A DNA stretch of 64,000 nt, taken from positions 1 through 64,000 of the forward strand of contig LMZT01000020.1 of NCBI GenBank assembly GCA_001567115.1, written 5' to 3'. The stretch's first letter is position 1. Each line of letters opens with the position of its first letter. The translations under genes were made by a program, and so were the position numbers. This stretch comes from Candidatus Hinthialibacteria bacterium OLB16. GTDB lineage: Bacteria; Hinthialibacterota; Hinthialibacteria; OLB16. Shown here piece by piece: positions 18,242 through 26,763 of this stretch. The notes below the pieces were generated by a model. The model saw only the letters and a list, made by a program, of their open reading frames with translations, did not search any database and was not told where the DNA came from.

Positions 18242-18868
18242 TCAATATAGCCTTCCAATCGCACGGCAAGGCGATCCGTCACCTCCCCGGATCTTCAATG
18301 GCAAACAGACCAGGTCCACTTCCCCTGGATTCAATCCTGAAAGATTCAATCCTTCGACTACAATGATCCCATTCCCCAGCAGGATATGGTGAACCGGGTG
18401 ACCTTTCAGGCCACGAGGCTCGATGGAGAGGTAATCGATTCCAACCAGGCGGATGCCGCACTCGACCAGATATTCAGCTCCCTCAGGCGACAGCGCCACG
18501 AAATCCCCCATGAATTGGGGATCGTTCATCCAACGGCCAGTGGCGGTTTTCAGCAGCAGCCGTGAAACCCCTTCTGGAAGCAGTGGGTGTAGATCGCCTG
18601 GCTCAATCATCCGGTTCAGCGAGCTTAAATCCACCACTGTTGCCTTGCCGACGAGCACATCGAGGTCGAGTTCATCGATGGTGCGACCCTGTGGGATAAA
18701 ATGGCGGGGTGCATCCATGTGAGTTCCGGTATGGCTCGAAAATGTGAGCAGCGAAGTATTACAGCCATCCCCCTGATCAATCGAGGCAAGGGGTTGTATT
18801 TCTGGAGATGGATCCCCGGGCCAGGTCACCATTCCGGAATGGATGGGGTGGGTCAGATCGATCCACAT
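18242..18868 (-). CDS. Cyclase-family metal-dependent hydrolase (kynurenine formamidase-like fold)
   Basis: It is a 208-residue protein of the cyclase / arylformamidase family. The N-terminal strand IDLTHPIHSGMVTWPGDP and the metal-binding signature FSSHTGTHMDAPRHF (H, H and D ligands) are intact, and GIDYLSIEP plus GNGIIVVEGLNL in the C-terminal half match the family. Members hydrolyse N-formylkynurenine, isatin or related lactams and amides. There is no kynurenine pathway gene nearby, so the true substrate is open. It is read just before the IlvD/Edd dehydratase, with a 16-base gap, which suggests the two act on related small acids. The start ATG lies 79 bases from the glycosyltransferase stop upstream. 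Confidence 0.88.
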   Translation of the reverse strand: MWIDLTHPIHSGMVTWPGDPSPEIQPLASIDQGDGCNTSLLTFSSHTGTHMDAPRHFIPQGRTIDELDLDVLVGKATVVDLSSLNRMIEPGDLHPLLPEGVSRLLLKTATGRWMNDPQFMGDFVALSPEGAEYLVECGIRLVGIDYLSIEPRGLKGHPVHHILLGNGIIVVEGLNLSGLNPGEVDLVCLPLKIRGGDGSPCRAIGRLY

Positions 18869-18947
18869 TTCTGGAAAAAACCTCAGAAAAATTCAATAAC
18901 AGTATCAGGCTGGAGGCTTCCAGAGGCAAGCCCGTTCAGGTAAATAT

Positions 18948-20060
18948 TCAGGAAATTCCCAGAACATCCAGATAGAGGTTTTCATACTCCTGAACAATTC
19001 GGGACCAGTCATACCGTTGCCGGGAGGCTTTGGCCCCCTCCGCAAGCCGGTTTCTGAACTCTTCATTGCCCAGGACTTTCAGGAGTGCTTCGGCCAGGGC
19101 ATCCGCATCCGCATGGGGGACCAGCAGCCCGTTTTTCCCCTCTTCAACGATATCGATGATCCCCCCGACTCGGCTGCTGATGACTGGAATCCCCGCCGAA
19201 AAAGCCTCGATGTTCACGATCCCGAAATGTTCCATGTGTGACGGGCAGGTAAAAGCCAGTGCGCCGCGGTATAAGGAGGCTTTCTCTTTCTCATTGACCG
19301 ATCCCAGAAATTTGACTCGATGGGTGACTCCCAGCTCCGAGGCCAGTCGATGGTAAGGTTCCGCTTCAGGGCCATCTCCGGCGATCAGCAGATCGATTCC
19401 CGGGATGCGGGATTCAATTTGACTCCAGGCTTTGAGCAGGTAGTCGATTCCTTTGACACGGTGCATCCGCCCCATCATAAACAGATAGGGACGGGGATAC
19501 TGGCAGGGCGGGGCATCCCGGAAAAAGGCCACATCCACTCCGCAGGGAATCACACGGACCCGTTCGGGGGGAGCGCCGGCGGATTCGAGCTCCTCACCGA
19601 TATAACGGCTGATTCCGATGCAGGCTGCCGCCTGTGGAACGATCCTGCAGATTCTTGCCTCGACTCGCGGGATTTTTCGCTCCCGTTCTCCACGGACAAT
19701 CTCTGTCCCATAAGGAGCGATGAGATATGGAATTCCGGTCAGGCGATGAAAAGAATGTGCGATGTACCCCTGAGGGTATGCTGCATGGCAGTGGACCAGG
19801 TCAAAGCGATGCTTCCAGTGGGCCATCAGAAGGTGAGGCAGAACCAGGCGGGTCCCCCATCGCTTCGAGCGCAGGCGGGGATAACGTTTCACCGGGAGCT
19901 CGACCGGCTGAGGACCCTCCCCATGCTGGTTGGGAGCCAGCACAACAATCTCATGGCCTCTCTTCTGGAGGGCCACAGCCAGGTTATGCGCCATCCATTC
20001 CGCTCCGCCCACCTTGGGCAGATAGGTCTTGGTAAAAAAGCAGATTCGCAGGCTCTTCAT
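18948..20060 (-). CDS. Glycosyltransferase family 4 (GT-B fold)
   Basis: It is a 370-residue retaining glycosyltransferase. The N-terminal domain has FFTKTYLPKVGGAEWMAHNL, the usual nucleotide-sugar transferase start. The C-terminal GT4 domain carries FMMGRMHRVKGIDYLLKAW, IAGDGPEAEPY and the E-x7-E motif region EHFGIVNIEAFSAGIPVISS. It transfers a sugar from an activated donor to a lipid-linked glycan or other acceptor; donor and acceptor cannot be read from the sequence. It is the last gene of a three-gene minus-strand run with the methyltransferase 10 bases upstream, which suggests a role in a surface glycan or modified glycolipid. Confidence 0.92.
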   Translation of the reverse strand: MKSLRICFFTKTYLPKVGGAEWMAHNLAVALQKRGHEIVVLAPNQHGEGPQPVELPVKRYPRLRSKRWGTRLVLPHLLMAHWKHRFDLVHCHAAYPQGYIAHSFHRLTGIPYLIAPYGTEIVRGERERKIPRVEARICRIVPQAAACIGISRYIGEELESAGAPPERVRVIPCGVDVAFFRDAPPCQYPRPYLFMMGRMHRVKGIDYLLKAWSQIESRIPGIDLLIAGDGPEAEPYHRLASELGVTHRVKFLGSVNEKEKASLYRGALAFTCPSHMEHFGIVNIEAFSAGIPVISSRVGGIIDIVEEGKNGLLVPHADADALAEALLKVLGNEEFRNRLAEGAKASRQRYDWSRIVQEYENLYLDVLGIS

Positions 20061-20070
20061 GGAATCGGCC

Positions 20071-20709
20071 TTAATCCTGTTTGCGCTTCCTGGCGAGCAC
20101 CAGGATCGATGCGCTGTAATCCAGATTCAGAAGCCTGAAAAGCGGGGTTGCCAGCCAACGGGACCAGCGTTTCAGAAACGATGCGCTGTATGTCCGGTAA
20201 ATCTCCTGGATTTCGAATCCACTCATATAAAGCAGAGCTCCAAGGCTTTCATAATTGAGAAACAGGCAATGTGTCGGATCACTCATGAAGAGCGCAGGAT
20301 TATGGATGTTCGGTGTGCTCAGGGCCAGCACCCCGTCGTCCTTCAGGAGCTTTTCGATCCTGGCCAGGGTATCCAGGGCGGCCGGCATTTCCAGATGCTC
20401 GATCACCTCCATCAGCATGATGCAATCATACCTGCCGGTGACTTCATCCATCGACCGGAAGTTTTGAGGCTGATTGGGGTCGACATCCATTGTGAGGTAT
20501 TCGATGCCATCCAGGCCGAGGAGAACCTTGCGGCCAAATTCGCCATCACCCGCTCCGATATCCAGAAGGGACATGCCGGGCTGGAGTCCCCTGCGGATCG
20601 GATCCTGTTTCTTATGAATGACTGGAATATCCCAGACACGGCGAAATCGTTTGCGGATCGCTTTTTTCCCCGCCGCCCAATCGCTCCAGGATTCTGGGGA
20701 CAGTTTCAT
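20071..20709 (-). CDS. Class I SAM-dependent methyltransferase
   Basis: It is a 212-residue methyltransferase. The SAM-binding motif I is LLDIGAGDGEFGRKVL near residue 47, motif II-like YLTMDVDPNQPQNF follows, and CIMLMEVIEHLEMP is the acidic loop typical of UbiE/Tam-like enzymes. LALSTPNIHNPALF and the C-terminal ILVLARKRKQD complete the fold. The substrate is unknown; its place beside a GT4 enzyme suggests a sugar, lipid or glycan acceptor. It overlaps the upstream creatininase-like gene as ATGA at 20706-20709 and is followed after 10 bases by the glycosyltransferase gene. Confidence 0.88.
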   Translation of the reverse strand: MKLSPESWSDWAAGKKAIRKRFRRVWDIPVIHKKQDPIRRGLQPGMSLLDIGAGDGEFGRKVLLGLDGIEYLTMDVDPNQPQNFRSMDEVTGRYDCIMLMEVIEHLEMPAALDTLARIEKLLKDDGVLALSTPNIHNPALFMSDPTHCLFLNYESLGALLYMSGFEIQEIYRTYSASFLKRWSRWLATPLFRLLNLDYSASILVLARKRKQD

Positions 20710-21395
20710 CGATCCACCAGCTCCTGCAGCGCTTTTTGCAGAATCGAGGCCATGGCTCCCACCTGCAGGTCGAGTGCGCGTTCGCCCTGTTCGGCATAGG
20801 CTGCTTCGAGAGGGTCGCCGGGAAGCCTGCGAAGCGAGGAGGCATCCCCATCCAATGGATCATGAGCCAGATCGACCAGCTCCGGGCAGAGCGCCCTCAT
20901 CAGGCAGGCTTCCATGCCGGCGGCCGGTGGCTGGTCCGTGAGAGTCATGTCCTGCGGAAGAATCCGGGAGAACAGAAGAATTCGAAGCCCATATTTCTGC
21001 TCCCAGGCGAGCCGATGCACTTCGAGGGCCTCGATGGAGGGATCATATCCATGTGCGACCACGATCCGAAACCCATAATCCGCCACTTCATGGATCAGGC
21101 ATTCGACCAGATTGGCAAAGGATGTGAGGCTTACCCGGCAGATCGAGCACTCCGGCGAAATCATGCACAGAGACTGGGGGAGCTCCGGGCTGAAGTAGAC
21201 CACCGGCAATACCACCCCCCCGACCTCACGGGCCAGGGCCGAAAACAGCCCTTGCGAGAGGATTCCCGCAAACCCGAGAGGCAGATGGTCCTGCTGGGAT
21301 TTCAAAGCTCCCAGCGGCAAATATGCAACAGGGGCCTGATTCACCCGTGCCCGCAAACGGTTGGCGGTCAGGTCTGTAAAAAGAACATGTTCCAT
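20706..21395 (-). CDS. Creatininase-family protein with degenerate metal site
   Basis: It is a 229-residue protein with creatininase (creatinine amidohydrolase) fold features: the strand PVAYLPLGALKSQQDHLPLG near residue 22, a RIVVAHGYDPSIEAL segment where the family has GHGGN, and AGMEACLM where it has AGxxET. In active members the first motif reads EQHGPHLP with Glu and His as metal ligands; here it is SQQDHLP and the following Asp is Gly, so the usual binuclear site is missing. It may be a non-catalytic relative or have a changed activity. It is the first gene of a three-gene operon with a methyltransferase (4-base overlap) and a GT4 enzyme, an unusual setting for this family. Confidence 0.65.
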   Translation of the reverse strand: MEHVLFTDLTANRLRARVNQAPVAYLPLGALKSQQDHLPLGFAGILSQGLFSALAREVGGVVLPVVYFSPELPQSLCMISPECSICRVSLTSFANLVECLIHEVADYGFRIVVAHGYDPSIEALEVHRLAWEQKYGLRILLFSRILPQDMTLTDQPPAAGMEACLMRALCPELVDLAHDPLDGDASSLRRLPGDPLEAAYAEQGERALDLQVGAMASILQKALQELVDR

Positions 21396-21591
21396 GAGAT
21401 CGAAGGACCGATGCTAATCCGACCCTTCATTTCAGTCAACTTTCATAAATATCCCTTTCGGAAAACGGGTGACCTCCCTGGGCGCATCATGCTGTGCCCC
21501 TGCACACGGAAAATGGAAAGCCACTGATGGGGAATTCCGTCGCCGGCTTGAGTGTGCTGTTGGATTTTTTTAACGAACGAAACTCCAGATG

Positions 21592-21621
21592 TGGACGGCC
21601 TCCGTGATGTCGGTTTATAAT
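21592..21621 (+). promoter_or_regulatory. Possible sigma-70 type promoter
   Basis: TGGACG (21592-21597) and a perfect TATAAT (21616-21621) are separated by 18 bases, about 35 bases before the probable GTG start of the cysteine-rich membrane protein. The -10 is exact and the -35 is 4 of 6. No experimental support is available. Confidence 0.4.
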
Positions 21622-21656
21622 CCGGACCAACCTTGTCCACAGAAGGGAGGATGCTC

Positions 21657-22180
21657 GTGCAGCAGTACACCCGCCTGCAAACTGTCATCGCAAACATTCC
21701 CTACTCCATCATGATTCTGCTTGGGGCAGTGATAATATCTCTAGGCTCCGGGTTCTCACTGACGGGTCTGATTGGCGCAACCGGCTACATCCTGTATGGG
21801 ATTGCCGGGTCGGCGTGGACAATGATCTTCATCTGCCCTTATTGCGCCTACTATGCCACAAGGTCCTGCCCCTGCGGTTATGGAATGCTGTCGGCGCGAA
21901 TGGTGCGCCGGGGGGAAGGGTCCTGCTTTTCAGAGAAATTCCGGCGCATATCCCGGTGCTGGTTCCTCTCTGGTTCATACCTGTAATTTGCGGAGGGATC
22001 GCTCTCTGGTTTTCACCCTCATGGGTGCTGGCTGGCGCTCTGCTTGTATTTTCCATCAACTCATTCGTCGTGCTTCCCCTGGTTTCGAGGAAACACAGCT
22101 GCAGTGAGTGCCCTCAGAAAGATGACTGCCCCTGGATGAGTGTCGGCATCCGCAAGGATAATCAGAGATTGACAGCCTGA
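21657..22180 (+). CDS. Cysteine-rich four-helix membrane protein of unknown function, frameshifted
   Basis: Two overlapping frames reconstruct a protein of about 175 residues. The first gives two hydrophobic helices followed by ICPYCAYYATRSCPCGYGML, and the second gives two more helices followed by HSCSECPQKDDCPW. One base added after 21947 joins FSEKFRR to HIPVLVPLWFIPV. The likely start is GTG 21657, with GAAGGGAGG 6 bases upstream; ATG 21651 is too close to that site. The paired Cys clusters on what would be one side of the membrane could bind iron-sulfur or zinc, or be redox active. I do not recognise the family. A promoter-like sequence lies upstream. Confidence 0.65.
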
Positions 22181-22299
22181 TTCGGGGAGAGCATCGGCAC
22201 AACTGGCCGGATGCCGCAGCCAACGGTCTTCCATTCATCGCTTGCGGCTTTATCATGAAGTCAGATGATTTATCGATGACTTTTTTCAAGAGGTGAATT

Positions 22300-22527
22300 A
22301 TGCCGATTTCCCCTGAACTTCTGGAAATTCTGGTTTGTCCTGACAGCAAAGCGCCACTTGTCCTGGATGGTGAAACCCTGGTATCAACCGATCCAGCCAC
22401 CCGCCGCCGTTACAAGATCAAGGACAACATCCCCATCATGCTGATCGATGAATCCGAAATCCTGCCGGAAGCGGAATGGCAAACCATCCTCGCACGGCAG
22501 GGTGCTCAACCCTGTAAGAAAACCTGA
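22300..22527 (+). CDS. Trm112 family protein (UPF0434-like)
   Basis: A 75-residue protein with the Trm112/YcaR fold: LLEILVCPDSKAPLVLDGE at the N-terminus and YKIKDNIPIMLIDESE toward the C-terminus. In eukaryotes and archaea Trm112 activates methyltransferases; the bacterial short form is of uncertain role. Many members have two cysteines as CPxCK; here only the first is kept (CPDSK), so a zinc site at this end is unlikely. An AGAGGTG ribosome site precedes the ATG. It lies upstream of the thioredoxin reductase gene in the same direction. Confidence 0.85.
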   Translation: MPISPELLEILVCPDSKAPLVLDGETLVSTDPATRRRYKIKDNIPIMLIDESEILPEAEWQTILARQGAQPCKKT

Positions 22528-22602
22528 TTCCATATTGTTTCCACCTGCTCGGTCCGATCGATCCGGTCTGAGCTCTTTTTATAACAAATCAAGGAGATCG
22601 AA

Positions 22603-23571
22603 ATGGCAGAAAAATTGATGATTCTCGGTTCGGGACCGGCCGGCTGGACTGCCGCAATTTATGCCGCGCGAGCCAACCTGAATCCGGTCGTTCTTGAAGG
22701 CGGGCACATCCCCGGGGATTTGCCTGGCGGGCAGCTCATGCTGACCACTGAGGTTGAAAATTTCCCCGGATTCCCCGAGGGAGTGGATGGCCAGGAGCTG
22801 ATGCACTTTTTCCGTAAACAGGCCCAGCGTTTCGAGGTCAGAATCGAGGAATACACCGGGGCGGACTCCGTGGATCTTTCAAAATACCCTTTCATTGTCA
22901 ATGATTCCAATGGCAAAACCTGGGAGTCCCATGCGCTGATTATCGCCACCGGGGCAACCGCCAACTGGCTGGGCCTTGAAAGCGAACAGTATTTTCGCAA
23001 AAAAGGGCTGGGGGTGACTGCATGTGCAACCTGTGATGGAGCATTCCCGCGTTTCCGTGATCAGCCTGTGGCGGTGATCGGCGGGGGTGATTCAGCCATG
23101 GAAGAAGCCACTTATGTCACCAAGTTTTCGAATCCTGTTTACATCGTGCATCGTCGGGATTCATTCCGTGCCAGCAAGATCATGGGGGAGCGTGCGCTCG
23201 CGAATCCACGCATCAAACCAGTCTGGAATTCGACTGTCGAAGAAGTTCTCGGGAATGACACCGAAGGGGTGACCGGCGTGCGTTTGCGCAATGTCCTGAC
23301 CAGCGAAGTCAGTGATCTTCCGGTGCGTGGTGTGTTTCTTTCGATCGGGCACACTCCCAATACAGGGTTCCTCAAAGGACAACTGGAGCTGGATGCCAAA
23401 GGATACATTGTTCTGAAAAATCCAGCGGGTTCTCATACCAGTGTGGAAGGCGTCTTTGCGGCGGGAGATGTTGCCGACAGCACCTATCGCCAGGCGATCA
23501 CTGCGGCTGGCATGGGCTGTCGATCCGCGATCGATGCCGAAAGGTGGCTGGCAGCTCGAGGCATCGACTGA
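22603..23571 (+). CDS. trxB: Thioredoxin reductase (NADPH, FAD)
   Basis: It moves electrons from NADPH through FAD and a redox disulfide to thioredoxin in the cytoplasm. The protein has 322 residues, as expected. The FAD-binding [18 protein letters not shown] is at residues 8-25, the catalytic CATCDGAF (CxxC) near residue 142, the NADPH site [15 protein letters not shown] follows, and the terminal FAD motif [16 protein letters not shown] is intact. AAGGAGATCGAA precedes the ATG. The next gene, a URO-D-like protein, starts 18 bases after the stop, so both may be on one transcript. Confidence 0.96.
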   Translation: MAEKLMILGSGPAGWTAAIYAARANLNPVVLEGGHIPGDLPGGQLMLTTEVENFPGFPEGVDGQELMHFFRKQAQRFEVRIEEYTGADSVDLSKYPFIVNDSNGKTWESHALIIATGATANWLGLESEQYFRKKGLGVTACATCDGAFPRFRDQPVAVIGGGDSAMEEATYVTKFSNPVYIVHRRDSFRASKIMGERALANPRIKPVWNSTVEEVLGNDTEGVTGVRLRNVLTSEVSDLPVRGVFLSIGHTPNTGFLKGQLELDAKGYIVLKNPAGSHTSVEGVFAAGDVADSTYRQAITAAGMGCRSAIDAERWLAARGID

Positions 23572-23589
23572 GCAGATCGGGAGGTGTGA

Positions 23590-24645
23590 ATGCCCTACGA
23601 GGATGGCTGGGCGGCTCTCAATCTCGAGATGCCGAAACGAATTCCGCGTACTGAGTATTCCCTCGAACTTCATTCCGGGGTGATACGCGCAGCCACCGGC
23701 TATGACATCCACCTGGCCGATCCGTCTGTTCGCTCCCGAGCGCAGCGGGCACTGTACGACAGCTGGAACTACGACCTGGTCTGGTCCACCATCGATTCCC
23801 GCACAATCATTACCAGCTTCTCAACCCGGATGGGTCATGCTGTTTATCAGGAAGGTGGAGTCGATTTCGATCCGATGATCAGCTCCCCATTCTCCTCAGT
23901 CGAGGAAATTTTCACTTTCGATCCCTGGGAGCACTTCGGCCGCAGAAACGAGGCTGGCTTGATTGCCGGGTTCGAGAGCCACTACCAGGCCAATTGCCAG
24001 GCTTTTCCCAACCAGGTCAACATGACCGGAATTTATGTTTCCTGCATCTCGGGGGTTCTCGATCTCTTCGGCTGGAACTGGCTGCTCGAAGCCCTTGGAA
24101 CCGACCCGGTGCGTTTCGGGAAGGTTGTTCAACGATATTCCTCCTGGATTCTCCAGTACTTCGAAGCCCTGGCCAGTTCCACAGCCCCTGTGGTGATGGT
24201 TCATGATGATATCGTCTGGAGCTCCGGCCCATTCACGAAACCCTCGTGGTACCGTGAATTTGTCTTTCCGGCTTTGAAAAGCCAGATGGACCCCTTGCGC
24301 CAGGCCGGGAAGATCATCCTGTTTACCTCAGATGGAAACTTCACCCCTTTTTTCGAAGATCTGGTGGACTGTGGAGTCAGCGGTTTTGTCCTGGAACCCC
24401 TCACCGATCTGGAGCTTCTGGCGGACAGGTATGGAAAAACACATGTCCTGATTGGAAATGCCGACACCCGCATCCTTCTTTCCGGCACCCACCAGGAGAT
24501 CCGTGATGAGGTGGAACGCTGTCTTCGGATCGGCCGGAACTGCCCCGGTTATTTCATGGCTGTAGGCAATCATATCCCGCCCAACACCCCTGTCGGAAAT
24601 GCCCTGTACTACAATCAGGTTTATGAAGAACATTGTCTGCGATGA
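23590..24645 (+). CDS. Uroporphyrinogen decarboxylase-like (URO-D superfamily) protein
   Basis: A 351-residue TIM-barrel protein of the URO-D / methyltransferase superfamily, which includes MtaA/CmuA-type cobamide methyltransferases and many uncharacterised members. Recognisable pieces are RIPRTEYSLELHSG near the N-terminus, MVHDDIVWSSGPFTKPSWY in the middle, LFTSDGNFTPFF where true MtaA proteins carry a zinc His-x-Cys, and the family ending YFMAVGNHIPPNTP. The His/Cys zinc ligands are not kept, so corrinoid methyl transfer is unlikely and true haem synthesis is also doubtful. The ribosome site is GGGAGG. It overlaps the following GH42-like gene as ATGA at 24642-24645, a strong hint that the products work together. 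Confidence 0.85.
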   Translation: MPYEDGWAALNLEMPKRIPRTEYSLELHSGVIRAATGYDIHLADPSVRSRAQRALYDSWNYDLVWSTIDSRTIITSFSTRMGHAVYQEGGVDFDPMISSPFSSVEEIFTFDPWEHFGRRNEAGLIAGFESHYQANCQAFPNQVNMTGIYVSCISGVLDLFGWNWLLEALGTDPVRFGKVVQRYSSWILQYFEALASSTAPVVMVHDDIVWSSGPFTKPSWYREFVFPALKSQMDPLRQAGKIILFTSDGNFTPFFEDLVDCGVSGFVLEPLTDLELLADRYGKTHVLIGNADTRILLSGTHQEIRDEVERCLRIGRNCPGYFMAVGNHIPPNTPVGNALYYNQVYEEHCLR

Positions 24646-26762
24646 AGATAGGAGGAACTTGCGATGATGCTGGCCAAAGCTTGATATGCTGCCTGTATAT
24701 TTCTGCCCTGGGGCCTGCAGACCTCGACTCTCTGCCGGTCTGTGTCCAGTTTTCGCCGGTGCCCTCGGGACCAGGCTGGCGGAATGCCGATGAGCCACTG
24801 ACCGATGAACTGATCCGTGCCACTATCGATAATATCCTGGATCATGGCTTTACCGGGATCGAAGCCCCTCCTCATCGTTCCCCCGAAGAAGACAAGCTGA
24901 TTCTCTCCTATGCCCAGTCCCGTGGCATGTTTGTCAGCGCCCATGTCGGTTCGGTCGAGATTTTCGGACGTGATGCTCCTTCACCGATCTGTGTTTATTC
25001 GAAAGACTATGCCATCGAGGTTGAACGCCGTGTGCGTGAGAACCTCAAGTCCCTGAATGGAATCCCGAGGCTCTATAACATCTTCCCTTTCCAGGATGAG
25101 CCTTTTCATGCCGGTCCAAAATCCTTCGATATGAGCCAGGAGGTGAAGGATGAATTTCGCAGGCGGTATGGATATGACCTGCCGGAGGATCTCGGCACAG
25201 CCCGGGAAAATCCACGTGCCTGGCTCGACCTCCTGAATTTTCATTCCGATAATTTTTCTGATGGCTGGAGGCAGGCTTACCGGATCCTGAAATCGATCAG
25301 CCCGGAAGTGACTGTCACTCTCACACATGACAGCCACAACACCCTGGGGGGCGGCTTTGGTTCGCATACAGAGCTGGCCATCGATGATGTCTTCCACTGG
25401 GGGGGAGATTTCGCCGATATGTATGTCTTCGATATCTACCCCTACATGAGCATCGATTTCCGATTTGGCGAGCCTTCAAAATTCCTGAAACCCCGCATTG
25501 CCCAGACCCACTACACCATGGCGCAGATGCGGAATCTGACCACCCATTACAACAAAATTTTCGGATTCTGGGTGGAAACATACAATCCTGACTGGTTCAC
25601 CGGCTTTATCGATGAAAGCCGCCGCCTGAAGCACTGGACCGAAAGAGAGATCTCACTGACCGCTGTGGCACAGGGGGCCGACTATCTCCTGACCGGCCAT
25701 AAGATACCGATCGATGCCGGCCACTGGGAATCATTCGGCCAGGGATTGAATCTGCTCAAAAAAGCCGGAAAAGACCTGCTGGTGGCGCCGAAAAAGCAGG
25801 CGGCCGCAGCCATGCTCTTTCCTCGAACCCAGCTGCTGCAACTGCAGGAGGAATATGCGGATGTCTCTCTGTCGTATGAACTCTTTCTGCGGGCATTCGG
25901 TGAGCTCGATATCCTTCATGAAGAACAGATCACGGATGACACCCTCAAAGGTTACCAGATCCTTGTCCTGTTTGATGTGCGCCTGCTCCCGTCAAAAACC
26001 ATGCGCCACCTGAAATCGTTCGTCGAAAAAGGGGGTATGATCATCGCCGATTCACTTCCCACTCTGGATGAGTACCATGCACCGAATCCCCTCATGGAGG
26101 AGCTCTTCGGTGTCCGCCAGACCTCAGGGGATCGTATTTTACGGCAGGGGCATTGGGTGGGTTATGAAAACACTTATCCGCCCACATGGCATTTTCGGGA
26201 TGAAAATGCGCTGGATGAAATCGCCGCAGAAAAACATGCAGACATCCAGGGAACATTCCTGGGCAAGGAATACGATCTGAAAGTGACCAGCCCGAGGCTC
26301 TTCCAGGCCGGCCCGGCCTCGGCACACCTGGCAGATGCAGATGGGCAATGCGGTCTCGCCGGCAGGACAGTCGGCCAGGGGAAAGTTTTCCTCTTCGGTT
26401 TCTGCATGCTGGACACCTTCTTTTCCTTTCTGCGCACCGGGAACCAGCAGGCTGTCGATGAACTGGCCGGCCTGGTCCGCGCAGTGGCACGCTCAGAAGG
26501 GCATGTGCCGAATGTCTGTTCATCGAACCCCGATATCGAGGCCTCGCTGCGAGTTGGGCGGAACTCTGCCTTCCTGTTCCTGATCAATCATGAAGGGAAA
26601 CAGCCGGAAATCGATGTGGAACTCAAAACCTGCCTGCCGGATATGAAACGGATTACAGACCTTGAAGATGGCGCCGAAATTCCATTCACCCGGAAGGACA
26701 GCATCCTCAGCCTCTCAGCGAATGTTCCAGAAGGTGAGTGCAGGATCTTTCGGCTCGAATAG
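24642..26762 (+). CDS. GH42-like beta-galactosidase family protein
   Basis: It is a cytoplasmic-looking protein of about 706 residues. The N-terminal barrel has GFTGIEAPPHRSPEED, YNIFPFQDEPFHAGP (a DEP acid pair at a likely catalytic position), DSHNTLGGGFGSH and YVFDIYPYMS. The C-terminal half, from AAAMLFPRTQLLQ, has the class I glutamine-amidotransferase-like trimerisation domain of GH42 enzymes, including VLFDVRLLPSKTMRHLKSFVEKGG (shown here only in outline), and ends in a small beta domain. The catalytic residues differ from classic GH42, so the substrate is unknown. The start ATG at 24642 overlaps the upstream stop as ATGA; a stronger GGAGGA site at 24651 leads only to a short frame, so the N-terminus carries some doubt. 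Confidence 0.75.
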   Translation: MKIGGTCDDAGQSLICCLYISALGPADLDSLPVCVQFSPVPSGPGWRNADEPLTDELIRATIDNILDHGFTGIEAPPHRSPEEDKLILSYAQSRGMFVSAHVGSVEIFGRDAPSPICVYSKDYAIEVERRVRENLKSLNGIPRLYNIFPFQDEPFHAGPKSFDMSQEVKDEFRRRYGYDLPEDLGTARENPRAWLDLLNFHSDNFSDGWRQAYRILKSISPEVTVTLTHDSHNTLGGGFGSHTELAIDDVFHWGGDFADMYVFDIYPYMSIDFRFGEPSKFLKPRIAQTHYTMAQMRNLTTHYNKIFGFWVETYNPDWFTGFIDESRRLKHWTEREISLTAVAQGADYLLTGHKIPIDAGHWESFGQGLNLLKKAGKDLLVAPKKQAAAAMLFPRTQLLQLQEEYADVSLSYELFLRAFGELDILHEEQITDDTLKGYQILVLFDVRLLPSKTMRHLKSFVEKGGMIIADSLPTLDEYHAPNPLMEELFGVRQTSGDRILRQGHWVGYENTYPPTWHFRDENALDEIAAEKHADIQGTFLGKEYDLKVTSPRLFQAGPASAHLADADGQCGLAGRTVGQGKVFLFGFCMLDTFFSFLRTGNQQAVDELAGLVRAVARSEGHVPNVCSSNPDIEASLRVGRNSAFLFLINHEGKQPEIDVELKTCLPDMKRITDLEDGAEIPFTRKDSILSLSANVPEGECRIFRLE

Positions 26763-26763
26763 T

